In this document: in pieces, positions 28,791-40,984 of the stretch
How the letters are laid out: the number at the start of each line of letters is the position of its first letter
Position numbering within the stretch: the stretch's first letter is position 1
Assembly: GCF_020342435.1 (NCBI RefSeq)
Contig: NZ_CP080504.1
Span: 945,081 to 1,009,080 of the forward strand
Reading direction: 5' to 3'
From: Candidatus Vallotiella sp. (ex Adelges kitamiensis)
GTDB lineage: Bacteria > Pseudomonadota > Gammaproteobacteria > Burkholderiales > Burkholderiaceae
DNA length: 64,000 nt
Position numbers and translations under genes: made by a program
The notes under the pieces: generated by a model
What the model was told of the DNA's origin: nothing
Database searches by the model: none
The model's input: only the letters and a program-made list of their open reading frames with translations

Positions 28791-29660
28791 CTAGACTTTT
28801 TTGCTCATATCAGCATTACTCTGTAGTCGCATCGCTAACTCTTTGCGGTAATGATTCAATTCCTGTGCTGTTTTAAACGTGCGCCCAAATAGAAGCGAGA
28901 GGTTGTACAGAATCAGATCGATTACCTTTTTTTCCCATATATTATCAAATTTTATCTGTTCGTCTAACCAGCGTTCTAACCATTTAGGATCAGGAAGTCG
29001 CGATTGAACAGTATCTCGCGGAAACAATTTCTGGTTCACATGTAAGTTCGTCGGGTGTAGTGGCTTCTCTGTACGTCGAGCCGAGGCCATCAGTACTCCG
29101 ATCTTTGCAAATGCAGCTTGAGCTGCGTCACCAGCCGTAGATAGAGCCTTCTTCATATATCGAAGATAGGCGCCACCATGCCGAGCCTCATCACGTGAAA
29201 TTGTCTCGTAGATATGCTTAATTACCGGCTCCGTATGCCACACAGCCGCACGGCGGTACCAGTGATTTAATCGGATCTCGCCGCAGAAATGTAGCATCAG
29301 TGTTTCTAGAGGGGGCGCAGGATCAAATGGGAAGCGTACTGCGTGCAACTCCTGCTCAGTTGGCACGAACTCTGGTCGGAAGCGCCGTAAATATTCCATT
29401 AATACTAGCGCATGCTTTTGTTCCTCGAAGAACCAGACACTTATAAATGCGCAGAAGTCGCTATCGTTATAGTTATCACGTAGGAACATTTCCGTTGCCG
29501 GTAATGCCGACCATTCGGTGATAGCATTCATTTTAATCGTATTTGCCTGTATGTCTGTTAAACTTGAGACAGCGAACTTGTTCCACGGAATATCTTGTTC
29601 CATATTCCAGCGAACTGCCTCGAGTGAGTGGTAGAGTTCTGGATAAAGCATGGTGTTCAT
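28791..29660 (-). CDS. Ferritin-like (diiron-fold) conserved protein
   Basis: Conserved Burkholderiales protein of 289 aa with a ferritin-like four-helix region: EEQKH near residue 95 and SRDEARHGG further on supply the ExxH pairs expected of a carboxylate-bridged diiron site. Function unknown; an oxygenase or iron-storage role is not shown. Start set at ATG 29660, five bases after an AGGTGG; a second ATG nine bases further in is possible. Located between rfaE2 and the DUF3567 gene as I recall it in Burkholderia. Confidence 0.85.
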   Translation of the reverse strand: MNTMLYPELYHSLEAVRWNMEQDIPWNKFAVSSLTDIQANTIKMNAITEWSALPATEMFLRDNYNDSDFCAFISVWFFEEQKHALVLMEYLRRFRPEFVPTEQELHAVRFPFDPAPPLETLMLHFCGEIRLNHWYRRAAVWHTEPVIKHIYETISRDEARHGGAYLRYMKKALSTAGDAAQAAFAKIGVLMASARRTEKPLHPTNLHVNQKLFPRDTVQSRLPDPKWLERWLDEQIKFDNIWEKKVIDLILYNLSLLFGRTFKTAQELNHYRKELAMRLQSNADMSKKV

Positions 29661-30582
29661 AAATACCACCTATCAACCTAAAAGCATAAACTGTCTTGTG
29701 CACTCGTCATGAACATCATGACGCCGCATAGTTCGACCCAGCAAATAACGCCATTTTTACGTAAGCTTAAGGCACGTATATACAGACATCCAGCATGCTG
29801 CTTTTAACAGCACGCAAAATTTATGCTAACACCTTACATCAGACTATTGATAGCACCCATAAACAGATAGTTGTCTCGATAGATGGGGCTGCTTTCATAC
29901 AGGCCTTATTATAAATGAGCTCCGGGTACTCTATCCGGGCGAGCACTGTAACTCTGTATAAAAGAATGTGGGCATTGAGAATAGATGCGTTATATCTTGA
30001 GTAAGATCGCCTACTGGAAGATATTTCATTTATATGCTCGTTTTAAATTACGCCACTGTCGGACAGTGCATAGGACTTCTCAACATTGGGCAGTAATTAG
30101 CTAACCTTGTGTAGAAGTATGTGTCGATCTGTATACTGGGCGTCACATGCTGGCTTCTCTTCAACTAAATCAATTTTCTCGATCGAGCTGCTTGGCAGCG
30201 AATCGATACGCATATGTATTACATACTAAGCTAAATAGCTTAGTAAGCAAATTACTGTAGCACAACAAGCTGCTAGCTTAGATACATCCAGAGATCTCAG
30301 ATTTCTAGATGCATAACTGCTCGTGCTAAGCATTAGCTGCACCAAATTTTTGCTATGAAAACAGGGCGGGTCGTAACGAAATTATTCTAGTTGCTGCTAT
30401 CAGAGCTTTATTTTTCACACTGACAATCAAATCAGTAAATTTAGAATGTCCATTAGTTTAAAACACAACATAATGTAATGTCCCTCATATATATCTTTTC
30501 CTGATCGGCCCCTGAAATATCTGATCCGATCTATTTCTACGGTACTAACCGTTGCAGAACAATAGTATTGAGGAGTATCGTC
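29661..30582. other. Divergent spacer, ferritin-like gene to DUF3567 gene
   Basis: About 920 bases, no gene recognised. A 10-bp stem with a 2-base centre (TACTAAGCTA / TAGCTTAGTA) lies at 30224-30245. Confidence 0.45.
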
Positions 30583-30840
30583 ATGCAAATGATCTACAAC
30601 AGCCCAAACTATTGCGTTGTCGAATTCGCCCCTCAAGCTGAACACGGCACTATGCTATCTGGCGGATTTGAGATTGTTAACAAAAATACACAGCGAGAGA
30701 TTTTCATTGAAGGCCTGATAGCAGCTCGCTTTCGTAAAAACATACATCAGCTTCTCCAAAAGCAACCCTCGCTAGAGGAGGTTGATGAATTTCTCGAGCA
30801 ATTCAATTTGCTTATGAATCAACCTGTCGTTATACATTAA
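30583..30840 (+). CDS. DUF3567 family protein
   Basis: 85-residue protein starting MQMIYNSPNYCVVEFAPQAEH and ending EEVDEFLEQFNLLMNQPVVIH, a small family that I know only from Betaproteobacteria. No membrane segment or catalytic motif is visible; function unknown. ATG 30583 has GAGGAG seven bases upstream, so the 5-residue upstream extension is not used. Its strict retention in an eroding genome suggests an important housekeeping role. Confidence 0.92.
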   Translation: MQMIYNSPNYCVVEFAPQAEHGTMLSGGFEIVNKNTQREIFIEGLIAARFRKNIHQLLQKQPSLEEVDEFLEQFNLLMNQPVVIH

Positions 30841-32234
30841 TTTGGATCACTATTATATTTTAGTGTACGTACTATTAATCATCATAATAAGGCGTTACAA
30901 CCCGCCAAAATTTATGCATCAATTTTATGTTATTTGCAGACCGCCTACTCTACTACATTATGTAGTATTCTTCCACTAACTAGTCTAATGGGCGCTCTGA
31001 TTTATCAAAACAAGATATTCTAAGTCTAATTTGGTAGCAAACAGTTCTCTATACTAGTCTTCATATAAATTTTACAATAAGCAATGTCTATTATGCAGCT
31101 TTGGATCATTGACAGATTCCGGAGTAGCGCTTGATCACGCTATAGTAGGTTCGATACACAAGCTAACTTCTAGATAATAGAAACTTTTATCAGCGAGTAA
31201 AAACCACATTCTTTACACCTAATCAATTTTTGCTGATAGCAGCAAGGTGTTATCGTCGTGATTTCTAGCATGGTGAACGTAAGAGCTTAAATTAATCTTG
31301 TCTAAGACATACTCTATCTAGACTTTTTAAAAAGCACTGCATCAAGCTCTTAACTTTTGAGTAAAATACGCACTCCAAACAGCGTTAATAAACCTATACA
31401 TTACCAAGTTACGCAATACTATGCGTTGTATATCTTGCACGTTAAATATAGGACTCGATGAAAACATCATAGCTTTGTAAAAATACTGAGATCAGACAGG
31501 GTTAACAAGACACACTCTGATCGTAAGTATATTCTTCTAAACTTCAAAAATAATCGAGTATATCTCAGAAGAATTACCCATAAAGATAATTGGTGGTATC
31601 AATATGATTCTTACTTAAGTCTTGTGTAGACGTCAAAACATATACTAATTACCTCTAGACCCCTCTCCCTCTATTTTTCTAGCACGATAGAATTTATAGA
31701 AACTTATGATTAAGCTAAGAGTAGACTTATAAAGCAACTCTCTCAAGTGTTTATAGCATTACAGGCCAAAAATCAGTGCATATTCTGATATCCAGAAGTG
31801 TTAGAACCATCTAATTAAATGTAGCTTATTTTAGCACTACAGCCGACTGAAATCAGCATGCTCCTACCGTTTGAGCAGATAATGCTGTATTACTTATCCT
31901 TATAATACCTAACCCCGCTAACCACAATTTGTTATATACAGTAGAACTATGCTTGCTGAGGTAGCTTTTACTATTGATCACAAGAAATTTCTATATAGTT
32001 TTCAGCATCGTTACATAATCGATCACCCTAGAATTAAATCTTACGAAGATGGCGGCTTTTATCCGCTTCGTCGATAACGTAGAAACATGGCATTGCATGC
32101 TCACCGCACTAGCAAACACTCTATTAAGAAGTTTAACACCTGTTAAAATCTTTAATTTTCTTCAAAGCGTGCCTCGGAAATGGGCGGCTAACAAATCTTC
32201 TATTTTCGCCCATTTAGAGAACTGCCACTATTCC
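30841..32234. other. Spacer between the DUF3567 gene and argS
   Basis: About 1.4 kb, strongly AT-rich, no gene recognised. 32049-32234 is open in the argS frame but does not resemble ArgS. A small dyad TACTACAT/ATGTAGTA lies at about 30951-30967. Confidence 0.45.
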
Positions 32235-34043
32235 ATGCTACCCGCACAGAAACACATCATTAAATCGATTCTGGCAGATGCTGTCACTAGTATTACCAAG
32301 ACGTTGTCAGAAAACAACGATTCAGCCTTCGTACTGCCAATCATTACATTGCAGCGACCTAAGATTAGTACGCATGGCGATGTCGCATCGAACTTAGCAA
32401 TGCAGCTAGCCAAGCGCCTAGGCGCGGATTCACGCGTGTTAGCAAAACAACTAGCCGAAGCCGCTCTTGCGCACCCCCTTTCCCCAGGACTAATTGCTAG
32501 TGCGAAAGTGGCCGGAGCGGGTTTTCTAAACTTATGCCTAACCGACACTGCGAAACAGGAAACTGTACGTGCTGTACTGGCAAAACGCGAGCACTTTGGA
32601 TACGCCCCGCCAGGCCACTGCGGCCACGGCAAGAAGGTATTAATAGAATTCGTATCAGCTAATCCAACTGGGCCGCTACACGTAGGACACGGCCGCCAGG
32701 CGGCGCTTGGCGACGCGCTCGGCGAACTAATGCAGACGCAGGGCTGGACCGTATACCGCGAGTTTTACTATAATGATGCCGGCGCGCAGATAAACATGCT
32801 TGCAATTTCGGTACAGGCGCGAGCGCGCGGATTCAAGCCAGGCGATGCGCAGTGGCCAGAAGCAGCCTATAATGGCAACTACATCGCCGATATCGCGCGT
32901 GACTATATCGCTCAAAAAACAGTATTAGCCAGCGATGGTTCACCTGTGACAGGTACAGGTGACATCTATAATCTTAATGAAATCTGCCGTTTTTCTATAA
33001 CTTACCTACGACATGAGCAAGACATCGATTTGAAGGCACTTGGTGTCCAATTTGATCAGTACTACCTAGAGTCGTCACTGTACGACGAAGGTCGCGTCGA
33101 CCACACGGTCCGCGCACTTATCGCCACCGGTAAGACCTATGAAGACGATGGCGCTCTATGGCTACGCACTACGGATTACAGTGATGATAAAAACCGAGTG
33201 ATGCGTAAAAAAGATGGAACCTATACTTATTTTGTACCTGACATCGTATATCACGTCACGAAGTGGGAGCGTGGCTTCACGAAAGCAATAAACGTGCAGG
33301 GCTCAGATCATCATGGAACAATCGGGCGTGTACGCGCTGGCCTACAGGCGCTAGATATTGGTATTCCAAGTGGCTATCCAGAATACGTGCTGCACAAGAT
33401 GGTCACAGTGATACGAAACGGTCACGAAATTAAGATCTCAAAGCGAGCGGGTAGCTACGTAACGGTACGAGATCTAATCGTCTGGTCTGGTAGCGGAAGC
33501 CCGGAGCATCTTACCTCCGTGCTAAGTATAAAGCAACTAGATGACAACTTGCTACGCAAGGGTCGAGATATGGTGAGATTCTTCCTTATTTCACGTAAAG
33601 CCGATACCGAATTTTCGTTTGATATCGATCTCGCACTGAAGCAAAATGAAGAAAATCCAGTATATTATATACAATATGCTCATGCTCGAATCTGCTCGAT
33701 TTTATCAGAATTACGCGCGCGCTATGCAAACGATCTTAAGGATTGGTTGCAAGTTAAATTAACACCTCTTAGTACTCAGCGATCTAAGAGATTGCTCCAA
33801 AAACTATCTGAATATCCCCAGATGCTGGAACACGCAGCAAATGAACTGGCCCCCCATATGGTTGCATTTTATCTACGCGATCTAGCAAGCGAGTTTCATG
33901 CATTCTATAATGACCGAGCGGAGCGGGTGCTTGTAGACAATGCGCATGAGCGCCTAGCTAGGGCTGCACTCTTGGCTGCGACGCGTCAAGTATTAGCTAA
34001 TGGACTAGCAATAATCGGAGTGTCAGCGCCTACCAAAATGTAG
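32235..34043 (+). CDS. argS: Arginyl-tRNA synthetase
   Basis: Charges tRNA-Arg. Class I synthetase with the HIGH-like [17 protein letters not shown] and a KISKRAG signature, plus the N-terminal Add1 domain and C-terminal anticodon-binding DALR domain ([16 protein letters not shown]). Start set at ATG 32235 ([10 protein letters not shown]), matching the family; 602 aa. The 62 residues upstream in the same frame are unrelated sequence. 92 bases upstream of the SPOR gene, same strand. Confidence 0.97.
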   Translation: MLPAQKHIIKSILADAVTSITKTLSENNDSAFVLPIITLQRPKISTHGDVASNLAMQLAKRLGADSRVLAKQLAEAALAHPLSPGLIASAKVAGAGFLNLCLTDTAKQETVRAVLAKREHFGYAPPGHCGHGKKVLIEFVSANPTGPLHVGHGRQAALGDALGELMQTQGWTVYREFYYNDAGAQINMLAISVQARARGFKPGDAQWPEAAYNGNYIADIARDYIAQKTVLASDGSPVTGTGDIYNLNEICRFSITYLRHEQDIDLKALGVQFDQYYLESSLYDEGRVDHTVRALIATGKTYEDDGALWLRTTDYSDDKNRVMRKKDGTYTYFVPDIVYHVTKWERGFTKAINVQGSDHHGTIGRVRAGLQALDIGIPSGYPEYVLHKMVTVIRNGHEIKISKRAGSYVTVRDLIVWSGSGSPEHLTSVLSIKQLDDNLLRKGRDMVRFFLISRKADTEFSFDIDLALKQNEENPVYYIQYAHARICSILSELRARYANDLKDWLQVKLTPLSTQRSKRLLQKLSEYPQMLEHAANELAPHMVAFYLRDLASEFHAFYNDRAERVLVDNAHERLARAALLAATRQVLANGLAIIGVSAPTKM

Positions 34044-34135
34044 AGAATGTATACATCGGTTCTTTCTAATACAGCTAATGTAGCCGTGACAGTGACACGA
34101 CGAGTATGGTTTAAGCAAATAGGTTAATCAACACG

Positions 34136-34882
34136 ATGCAAAAATCACGACGAGCCTCCTCGATACCTTCGAGGAGGCATAGTAGTATGCTCCTTGGAAT
34201 CGTGTTTGGATTGATCATCGGACTAGCGATTGCAATTATCGTAGAGATATTTTTTAGAGAAGCGCCAACGCCCTTCATGTCCACAGTCAAAGCACCCGAA
34301 ACAACGTTCGGCATAGTGAATAATAATGAGTCTTTTGATCCGAACCTGGCATTAGCTAGTAAATGGCCTAGCCAGCTGTCTACTCTATCAGCTATACCAG
34401 TACCGCCGAATACGGCGCGAGGTAAGACAGAGTTGCAATCACAGCTTACAAATGCGCTGCTAGCAGAACCACAGATTATTGAAATTCCATCTATAGCTAG
34501 TGTTACTGTAGCACAGCCGAAATCCCAAGAACTTTTGGGTCCAGACGAACCGACGGCGTCTTGTAGCATTAGTAAACCACATGCCTTTTCTGCATTGGCT
34601 AAACCCCCAGTTACCTCACAAAATATAGATGATGCAAGTAAATCTAACACTATCTATTTTCTGCAGGTTGGCGCATTTCATACGGAACAGGCTGCCGAGA
34701 AACAGCGTGCAGAGCTAGTGCTAAGGGGATTTGAGCCTAAGGTCACTCGGCGCACTTCCGGAGACGTCGTATACTACCGCGTGCGTATTGGCCCGTTTTT
34801 AGTTTTTGAAGATATGAATAACGCCCAGCGTCGACTATCTGATGCTGATATTAATAGCATTATAATCCGCATTGCAAAATAA
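34136..34882 (+). CDS. SPOR-domain membrane protein (FtsN-like)
   Basis: Short basic cytoplasmic tail, one membrane helix (MLLGIVFGLIIGLAIAIIVE, about residues 19-38), a ~130-residue low-complexity periplasmic linker, and a C-terminal SPOR domain (YFLQVGAFHTEQAAEKQRAEL to the end). SPOR domains bind denuded septal peptidoglycan, so a role in cell division is likely. 248 aa. Between argS and dsbA, as in Burkholderia. Confidence 0.9.
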   Translation: MQKSRRASSIPSRRHSSMLLGIVFGLIIGLAIAIIVEIFFREAPTPFMSTVKAPETTFGIVNNNESFDPNLALASKWPSQLSTLSAIPVPPNTARGKTELQSQLTNALLAEPQIIEIPSIASVTVAQPKSQELLGPDEPTASCSISKPHAFSALAKPPVTSQNIDDASKSNTIYFLQVGAFHTEQAAEKQRAELVLRGFEPKVTRRTSGDVVYYRVRIGPFLVFEDMNNAQRRLSDADINSIIIRIAK

Positions 34883-34980
34883 TAGACTTATCTCCTGTGT
34901 TATACGGGTGTATCGCACTCTCTTAAATAACGGTATTTGTATCAGCTTAAAGACATTTAATTTCTGTTTTTCTATTCACT

Positions 34981-35628
34981 ATGAAAAAAATCTTTAGCGT
35001 CGCTTTGCTTGTGATTGCTGCTGCTGCCTCTAATACAGTCTCGCTTGTTCAAGCATCACCCTCAGCGCTAGTTAGTAAGAAAGACTATATAATGCTTTCG
35101 CAAGCCCGGCCAGCCAAAGTTCCGGTAGGCAAAGTAGAGGTGATAGAATTCATGTCGTATAGCTGCCCGCATTGCAGGGAGTTTGACTTATATCTTGAGA
35201 AGTGGAAAACTCAGAAATGTACAAATATCGTGTTCCGGCGTGTACCAGTTGCGCTTAATAAGCGATTCATTCCACATTCAAAAATGCTGCTCGCGCTTGA
35301 CGTACTTGGCCTAAGTGATGAACTTGCACCAGCGATTTTTAGAGAGATTCACATTAATAAAAATAGACTTCTAAATCTGGATGAGCAAGTAAATTTCCTA
35401 ATCAAGAAAAGCGTAAATGAAAAGAAGTATCTGGATGCATACCATTCATCCTTTGTCAAAACAGAACTGCAGCGTGTCTTGCAGCTAGCGCAAGACTATA
35501 AAATAGATAACGTGCCCACAATAGTTGTTCAGGGCAAATATAAAACTGGTCCAGCAGTAACAAATAGCCTAGAACATACCGTTCAGGTACTTGAATATCT
35601 AGTCGAACAAGTAGTCAAGAATTACTAA
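34981..35628 (+). CDS. dsbA: Thiol:disulfide interchange protein DsbA
   Basis: Periplasmic oxidase introducing disulfides into exported proteins. Signal peptide (residues 1-25, cleaved near VQAS), thioredoxin fold with CPHC at 62-65 and cis-Pro loop NVPTIVV. 215 aa. 98 bases after the SPOR gene. Needs DsbB, which is not in the window. Confidence 0.96.
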   Translation: MKKIFSVALLVIAAAASNTVSLVQASPSALVSKKDYIMLSQARPAKVPVGKVEVIEFMSYSCPHCREFDLYLEKWKTQKCTNIVFRRVPVALNKRFIPHSKMLLALDVLGLSDELAPAIFREIHINKNRLLNLDEQVNFLIKKSVNEKKYLDAYHSSFVKTELQRVLQLAQDYKIDNVPTIVVQGKYKTGPAVTNSLEHTVQVLEYLVEQVVKNY

Positions 35629-37770
35629 TTGTAGCTTGAAACTGAAAAAGTTGATCTTATGTAGTAAGCGCTTTACTAATAAGCCCGCGCATGAAGGTGG
35701 GTGCCGCCATGCAAGAGCCTTTAAGCTCTCTTAACTTGACAATCTAAGTAAGGCCATCCTATAAGGCAGGGAAATGCATAAGGCCCTATTAAACCAAAAA
35801 TTCCCCTCCCAAACGTAGTGCGACACAGCGGTTTACGGATAGACTTGATAGTGCTTTGTTGTGTACCGTGCTTTTATTACCCATTAAGCTCTGCCTTACA
35901 ATTTTATCCATAGAAATATGATATGCTAGAAACCTTAATTTCTTAGTAAATCCCGCTATTCAACATTTATCTCGAATGTGCGTGCGATAAAGCACTTGCC
36001 TAGCTTTTCGGCGGCCTGCACAGCAAGCTCACAAGAGATGAGTTGCTAACAACTTCAAAAACATGAAACAGCTGGATAGATTAATCAGCTATAGTATCCT
36101 AAGCTGTCTTTGTTGTAGTTAGGAAGCTTGTTATTTATCCAGCCACGGTCTACTTACACTATACAGGTATTAGTTAGTAGATTTCACTTAGCACGCGGCT
36201 CGCGTTACTACGACTTCTCTCTGAAGATTTTCTCAAATAACGCCGAATCGCATAACCTGCGTATGCATAATAAATTCGAATAGTACTCCTTATCTATAAA
36301 CTTTATCTACTCACTGTCACTGCTACCCTAAAGGCTATCAAAAAGACACTGATTATATACATCATAATGATGTACCCACTTACATTACTTCAGCTCTTAC
36401 TTCAGCAATAAGCTAATCATCAAGACGTTATTAGCTAATCTAGACATGCTTAATCTAAGATTAATACGAGCTTATAGGACATCATCAGCCGTATAACCTA
36501 TAGAACTCGAGCGTTTAAAAGTAACGTTTACGTTATCATATTAGAGAATGTACTAGCTAAGGAATTATAGGCGTATACACTTAATTAGTTAAATACTACA
36601 GTAAAAATATAGAGCTCTGCTATCTGTATAGTGATCAGTAATGTTCCCGATAAATTTGCACCTATAAATAGTGTAAATGAGCCGATTAATTATTAAATTT
36701 TAAAAGAACTCTTTACGAAGAGAGCTATTCGATATATTTATTTCTCAATGAGAAGTATATAGACTGCGTATTGTCTTAATTTAACTAGAACACTATTTTT
36801 GTTTCTAAAAAGTTACTGACTGTTATTTTAATTTATTTCTTTATCTTGTTACATAGTGACTAGTAATATACGCAGCGTAGCTAATAAATAAAAACGATGA
36901 ATTTAGATTAAGAACATGCATCTACTTTCTTAGGAGTTTAACAGATATGTAAAAATAACTGACTATAGTTTGACTAATCTCTATACAGCATTGGTCAGTA
37001 CTTCACAAAGTACTAGTTAAGAAAATACCTAGACTTAAATACCTGTAGATTAAATATCTAAGTCCAGTATGTTTCATACATATCATGAATAACCCAGTAA
37101 AATATTTGTGTACGGTAGTGCCATAGATACTATTCTGGATAGCTAAATATTAGCATAATCAGATTTAAGCCGATTCTCGGTAATTTGACTTATAAATAAT
37201 TTACTCGAAACTGAGTAAGCACACCACAATCAAAGTTCGGTTTGGCATTCGGAACAGCGCATTACGACGCCCTAGGATTAGCCGGATAACTATATCTTAT
37301 GCATGCGTTCACGATATACAGCAATAAAGTGAGTCCGACATATCCATGGTTCCGTAATAAAATTCCTTATTTATTACATAATTAACAGCGCAGATATACA
37401 TTGTTTACATCGTTAGTTAAGTACATACAAATCTTGGGGATTTGGGTTATATAAAAACAATGCACTACCGGCGCTATCGCATTAGGGATTCGACCGTTTT
37501 TCAGTCGATCAGATATGAACTTATAAAAACGATTAGTGCAGCTCCCTATGTAAAGAGAGGCAGCTGAAAAGGCGGGTACGATTTTCCTAAACAATATCGG
37601 GACATCACATTTTTAATGTATCGGATGAATAATGTAGTTATAAGTTGAGAAATCTGACGATTGCATGTCAGTTACGCTCAATAATTCCTAGAAACACGGC
37701 CAAATCTATATATGCCACAGATAGTATCGCCGTCTCTCCGGGCTGTTTATTTACATAGGGTAATATATAA
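35629..37770. other. Large spacer between dsbA and bioA
   Basis: About 2.1 kb with no supportable gene. A small dyad AGAGC/GCTCT is at about 35712-35727, and AGTACTT/AAGTACT at about 37000. A 70-codon minus frame (37382-37594) matches nothing I recognise. Presumably decayed genes beyond recognition. Confidence 0.5.
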
Positions 37771-39168
37771 ATGTATTCTTTAAATAATAATTCATCTGAA
37801 CTAATTTCAAGAAGTTTGCGGGCGGTGTGGCATCCTTGCACGCAAATGAAGCACCATGAACAATTTCCATTAATCGCTATTGCACGGGGTGCTGGAGCAT
37901 GGCTCTACGATCACGATGGAAAACGTTACCTTGATGCAATTAGTTCGTGGTGGGTTAATCTCTTCGGGCACGCTAATACACATATAAACGATGCATTAAA
38001 ATCTCAACTAGACACGCTTGAGCATGCAATGCTTGTCGGATGTACGCATGAGCCGGCGGTTAAGTTAGCCGAACGTTTATCAGACCTGACTGAACAGGTG
38101 CTCGGTCATGCATTCTTCGCATCTGATGGGGCATCAGCTGTGGAGATTGCATTGAAAATGAGCTTTCACTTCTGGCGTAACAGCGGCTTCAGTCAAAAAA
38201 TCGAGTTTGTCTGTGTTGCTAACGGCTATCATGGAGAAACGATTGGGGCCTTGGGCGTTACCGACATTGCGCTATTCAAAGACGCATACGATCCAATAAT
38301 TCGCACCGCACACGTAGTTGCCTCACCAGACACGCGCCAAGTACGTACCGGAGAACAGACATCGGATGTAGTAGCGCGAGCATTAGCTGATATAAAGCGT
38401 CTTTTTGTTGAGCGCGCCGAAAAAATTGCAGCGTTTATCGTTGAGCCACTAGTGCAGTGCGCTACCGGCTTCGCAATGCATGATCCGTCGTATCTCAGAG
38501 GACTGCGTGCGCTGTGCGATGAATACCATATACACTGGATTGCTGATGAGATTGCAGTGGGTTGCGGGCGTACTGGAACGTTTTTTGCCTGCGAGCAAGC
38601 GTGCGTATGGCCGGATTTTTTATGCCTCTCCAAAGGCATTAGCGGTGGCTACTTGCCATTATCTGTTGTACTCACGCGTGATGTGATATACACAGCATTC
38701 TACGACGATAGAATCACGCACAGCTTCTTACACTCGCACTCGTATACTGGAAACCCACTTGCCTGTCGGGCGGGCCTAGCTACGCTTGAATTATTCGACA
38801 TATACGACATACTCGCACATAACCGCGTAATGTCAGACGTGCTAAGCGCGTTGCTCGAGCCGTTGCGTAGACATCCACGTGTACAACATCTGCGACGGTG
38901 CGGCACGTTATTTGCGTTCGATGTATCGTTGCCTACTGAACTAACATGTTACTTCTCGCAGCGCTTCTTCGAATGCGCACTCTCGAATGAGCTGCTTCTG
39001 CGCCCAATCGGTACTACCGTTTACCTGGTTCCGCCCTATATTCTGAAAGAAGACGAGCAAGTACTACTTACCACACGATTATATAAAACATTGTCGACAG
39101 TTCTTGCCGAGTTAGACGGGAACAAGCGGGCTGCTAAAACCGCTAAAACCGGCGGTGTAATTCTGTAG
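37771..39168 (+). CDS. bioA: Adenosylmethionine-8-amino-7-oxononanoate aminotransferase
   Basis: PLP enzyme converting KAPA to DAPA in biotin synthesis. N-terminal WHPCTQMKHH, the DAISSWWVNLFGHAN block, GYHGETIGAL and the PLP Lys288 in LSKGISGGYLP. C-terminal LLRPIGTTVYLVPPY is conserved. 465 aa with a slightly long C-terminal tail. Followed by bioD after 79 bases. In Burkholderia bioF lies between these two, so it has been excised. Confidence 0.96.
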   Translation: MYSLNNNSSELISRSLRAVWHPCTQMKHHEQFPLIAIARGAGAWLYDHDGKRYLDAISSWWVNLFGHANTHINDALKSQLDTLEHAMLVGCTHEPAVKLAERLSDLTEQVLGHAFFASDGASAVEIALKMSFHFWRNSGFSQKIEFVCVANGYHGETIGALGVTDIALFKDAYDPIIRTAHVVASPDTRQVRTGEQTSDVVARALADIKRLFVERAEKIAAFIVEPLVQCATGFAMHDPSYLRGLRALCDEYHIHWIADEIAVGCGRTGTFFACEQACVWPDFLCLSKGISGGYLPLSVVLTRDVIYTAFYDDRITHSFLHSHSYTGNPLACRAGLATLELFDIYDILAHNRVMSDVLSALLEPLRRHPRVQHLRRCGTLFAFDVSLPTELTCYFSQRFFECALSNELLLRPIGTTVYLVPPYILKEDEQVLLTTRLYKTLSTVLAELDGNKRAAKTAKTGGVIL

Positions 39169-39247
39169 ATTAGGATAATCTAAACGTACAGCCAGTCTAA
39201 AGTTAATACAAACACGTAATACGGTAGAAATTTTAGGAGCTACTACG

Positions 39248-39973
39248 ATGAAAGCACTTTCGCTATTCGTCACCGGAACTGATACGGGAATCGGTAAAAC
39301 ATTCGTGTCATGTGCACTATTACGCGGCTTCTGCGCACGCAACTATCGTGCTGCGGCTCTCAAACCAATTGCCGCTGGCGCGAAACTACGTAATGGAATT
39401 TGGCACAACGAAGATATGGATCTACTGCTCGATGCCTCTAACATCACGCTGCAGCCGCGCCTGTCTACGCCTTATCTACTACATGAATCAGTTGCTCCGC
39501 ATATCGGGGCTGCGCGTCAAGGTATGCGACTAGATATTGCTCATATTCAAACATGTTATTATGACGCCGCACAGTTTGCCGATGTGATAGTTGTCGAGGG
39601 CGTAGGAGGTGTTTGTGTGCCACTAGATGAGACGCGAGATACGTCGGACCTCGCAATTATGCTCAAATTGCCAATTTTATTAGTTGTTGGGTTACGACTA
39701 GGTTGTATCAACCACGCACTGATTAGTGCTGAGGTAATTTCTACACGCGGCTTGATGCTAGCCGGATGGATCGCCAATGCGGTAGAACCGGACATGCCGT
39801 ACGCTCTTGAGAATGTCGAGACGGTCCAACAGCGCCTGGATCGACAGTACAACGCGCCACTGCTTGGTATTATTCCTCGACTCGAGGGAAAGCGCGCCTT
39901 TGAAACAACATCATACCTTGATATTGATACATTGCTTGAGCGGCTTCGTGTACTTACATACACGTCAACTTGA
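39248..39973 (+). CDS. bioD: Dethiobiotin synthetase
   Basis: ATP-dependent ring closure of DAPA to dethiobiotin. P-loop GTDTGIGKTFVS at residues 10-21, LKPIAAG, the carbamate-site VEGVGGVCVPL and a C-terminal LGIIPRL. 241 aa. ATG 39248 preceded by AGGAG eight bases upstream. No bioB follows; the next 930 bases hold no gene. Confidence 0.95.
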   Translation: MKALSLFVTGTDTGIGKTFVSCALLRGFCARNYRAAALKPIAAGAKLRNGIWHNEDMDLLLDASNITLQPRLSTPYLLHESVAPHIGAARQGMRLDIAHIQTCYYDAAQFADVIVVEGVGGVCVPLDETRDTSDLAIMLKLPILLVVGLRLGCINHALISAEVISTRGLMLAGWIANAVEPDMPYALENVETVQQRLDRQYNAPLLGIIPRLEGKRAFETTSYLDIDTLLERLRVLTYTST

Positions 39974-40908
39974 TACTTTTCGACAAATTCTAGCTTAGAA
40001 TATTCCCCGTAATAAAGCTAATCCATATAAATAATAGTAATATTCGAATCGTTGCATGAAACACTCAGTACTACAGATCATGCAACTAAAACATGATATT
40101 TAAACAAATATCAAGTCCTGGATATAATCTTAGGTTAAAGTCATTAGGCTATAGAGCTATACTATGTGATAGGCCTGTTTAGAGAGCGCACTGGGCTCTA
40201 ATTTCTGCACTACCAGATTAACTACCCCTATAATCTTGAGATCTCATTCTATGAAAACAGAGTTGTGTTGGTCATAAACCAGAAAATAAATACTACGTTA
40301 CAAAAGCCATTATTTTGGCGCAATCACTTTATATACCGCGCTTTACCTAAATTTTTGCTAGAAGTGAACTACCTATAGCTGGTCAAAACTATACGCTATA
40401 ACAAAGATTAACTCTATCTTCAGATCGAAAACACAACATAGTATAAGAGCTATATGAGTACGATCAAATTATTTTTGAACCCTAACCTAGCTCATCAGTA
40501 GTTTACTTACTTATTATAAATAATAAACTATATTAATGTTGTCTAAGTTTACGCCTATAACTGCGAGCATAATAAGCTTGAGCAAGGAAATCGATGCACT
40601 TACATGCAGGGGCCTTATATCATTTAATACTCTCCTATGAAACCTGGAGAAAAACTAAAGTTAGTTTATTGTAGAAGTCTTATATTGAGACTCAATTCAA
40701 TTTGAACTAACGCACATCTAATATAACTGACAAAAGTTGGCTTATTATGTTCGGATACGCCTTCACACACTGTCTTCGAATTTTGTTGAAAGTCTCCCAA
40801 CCGAACGCTTATCTGAGAAAGATAAGGGACTAATCTTAATGCCCTGAAATGATATGCATAGATTCGCTCTTGAGCGCATATTGATAAATAACTTTTTGTA
40901 TAGCTATT
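39974..40908. other. Spacer downstream of bioD
   Basis: About 935 bases. bioB would be expected here in Burkholderia, but I find no trace of its Fe-S motif or other conserved blocks. Nothing else recognised. Confidence 0.45.

Positions 40909-40984
<76 letters not shown>

Noticed and set aside
37382-37594. 70-codon minus-strand frame upstream of bioA
   Set aside because: No recognisable motif and no proper start context.
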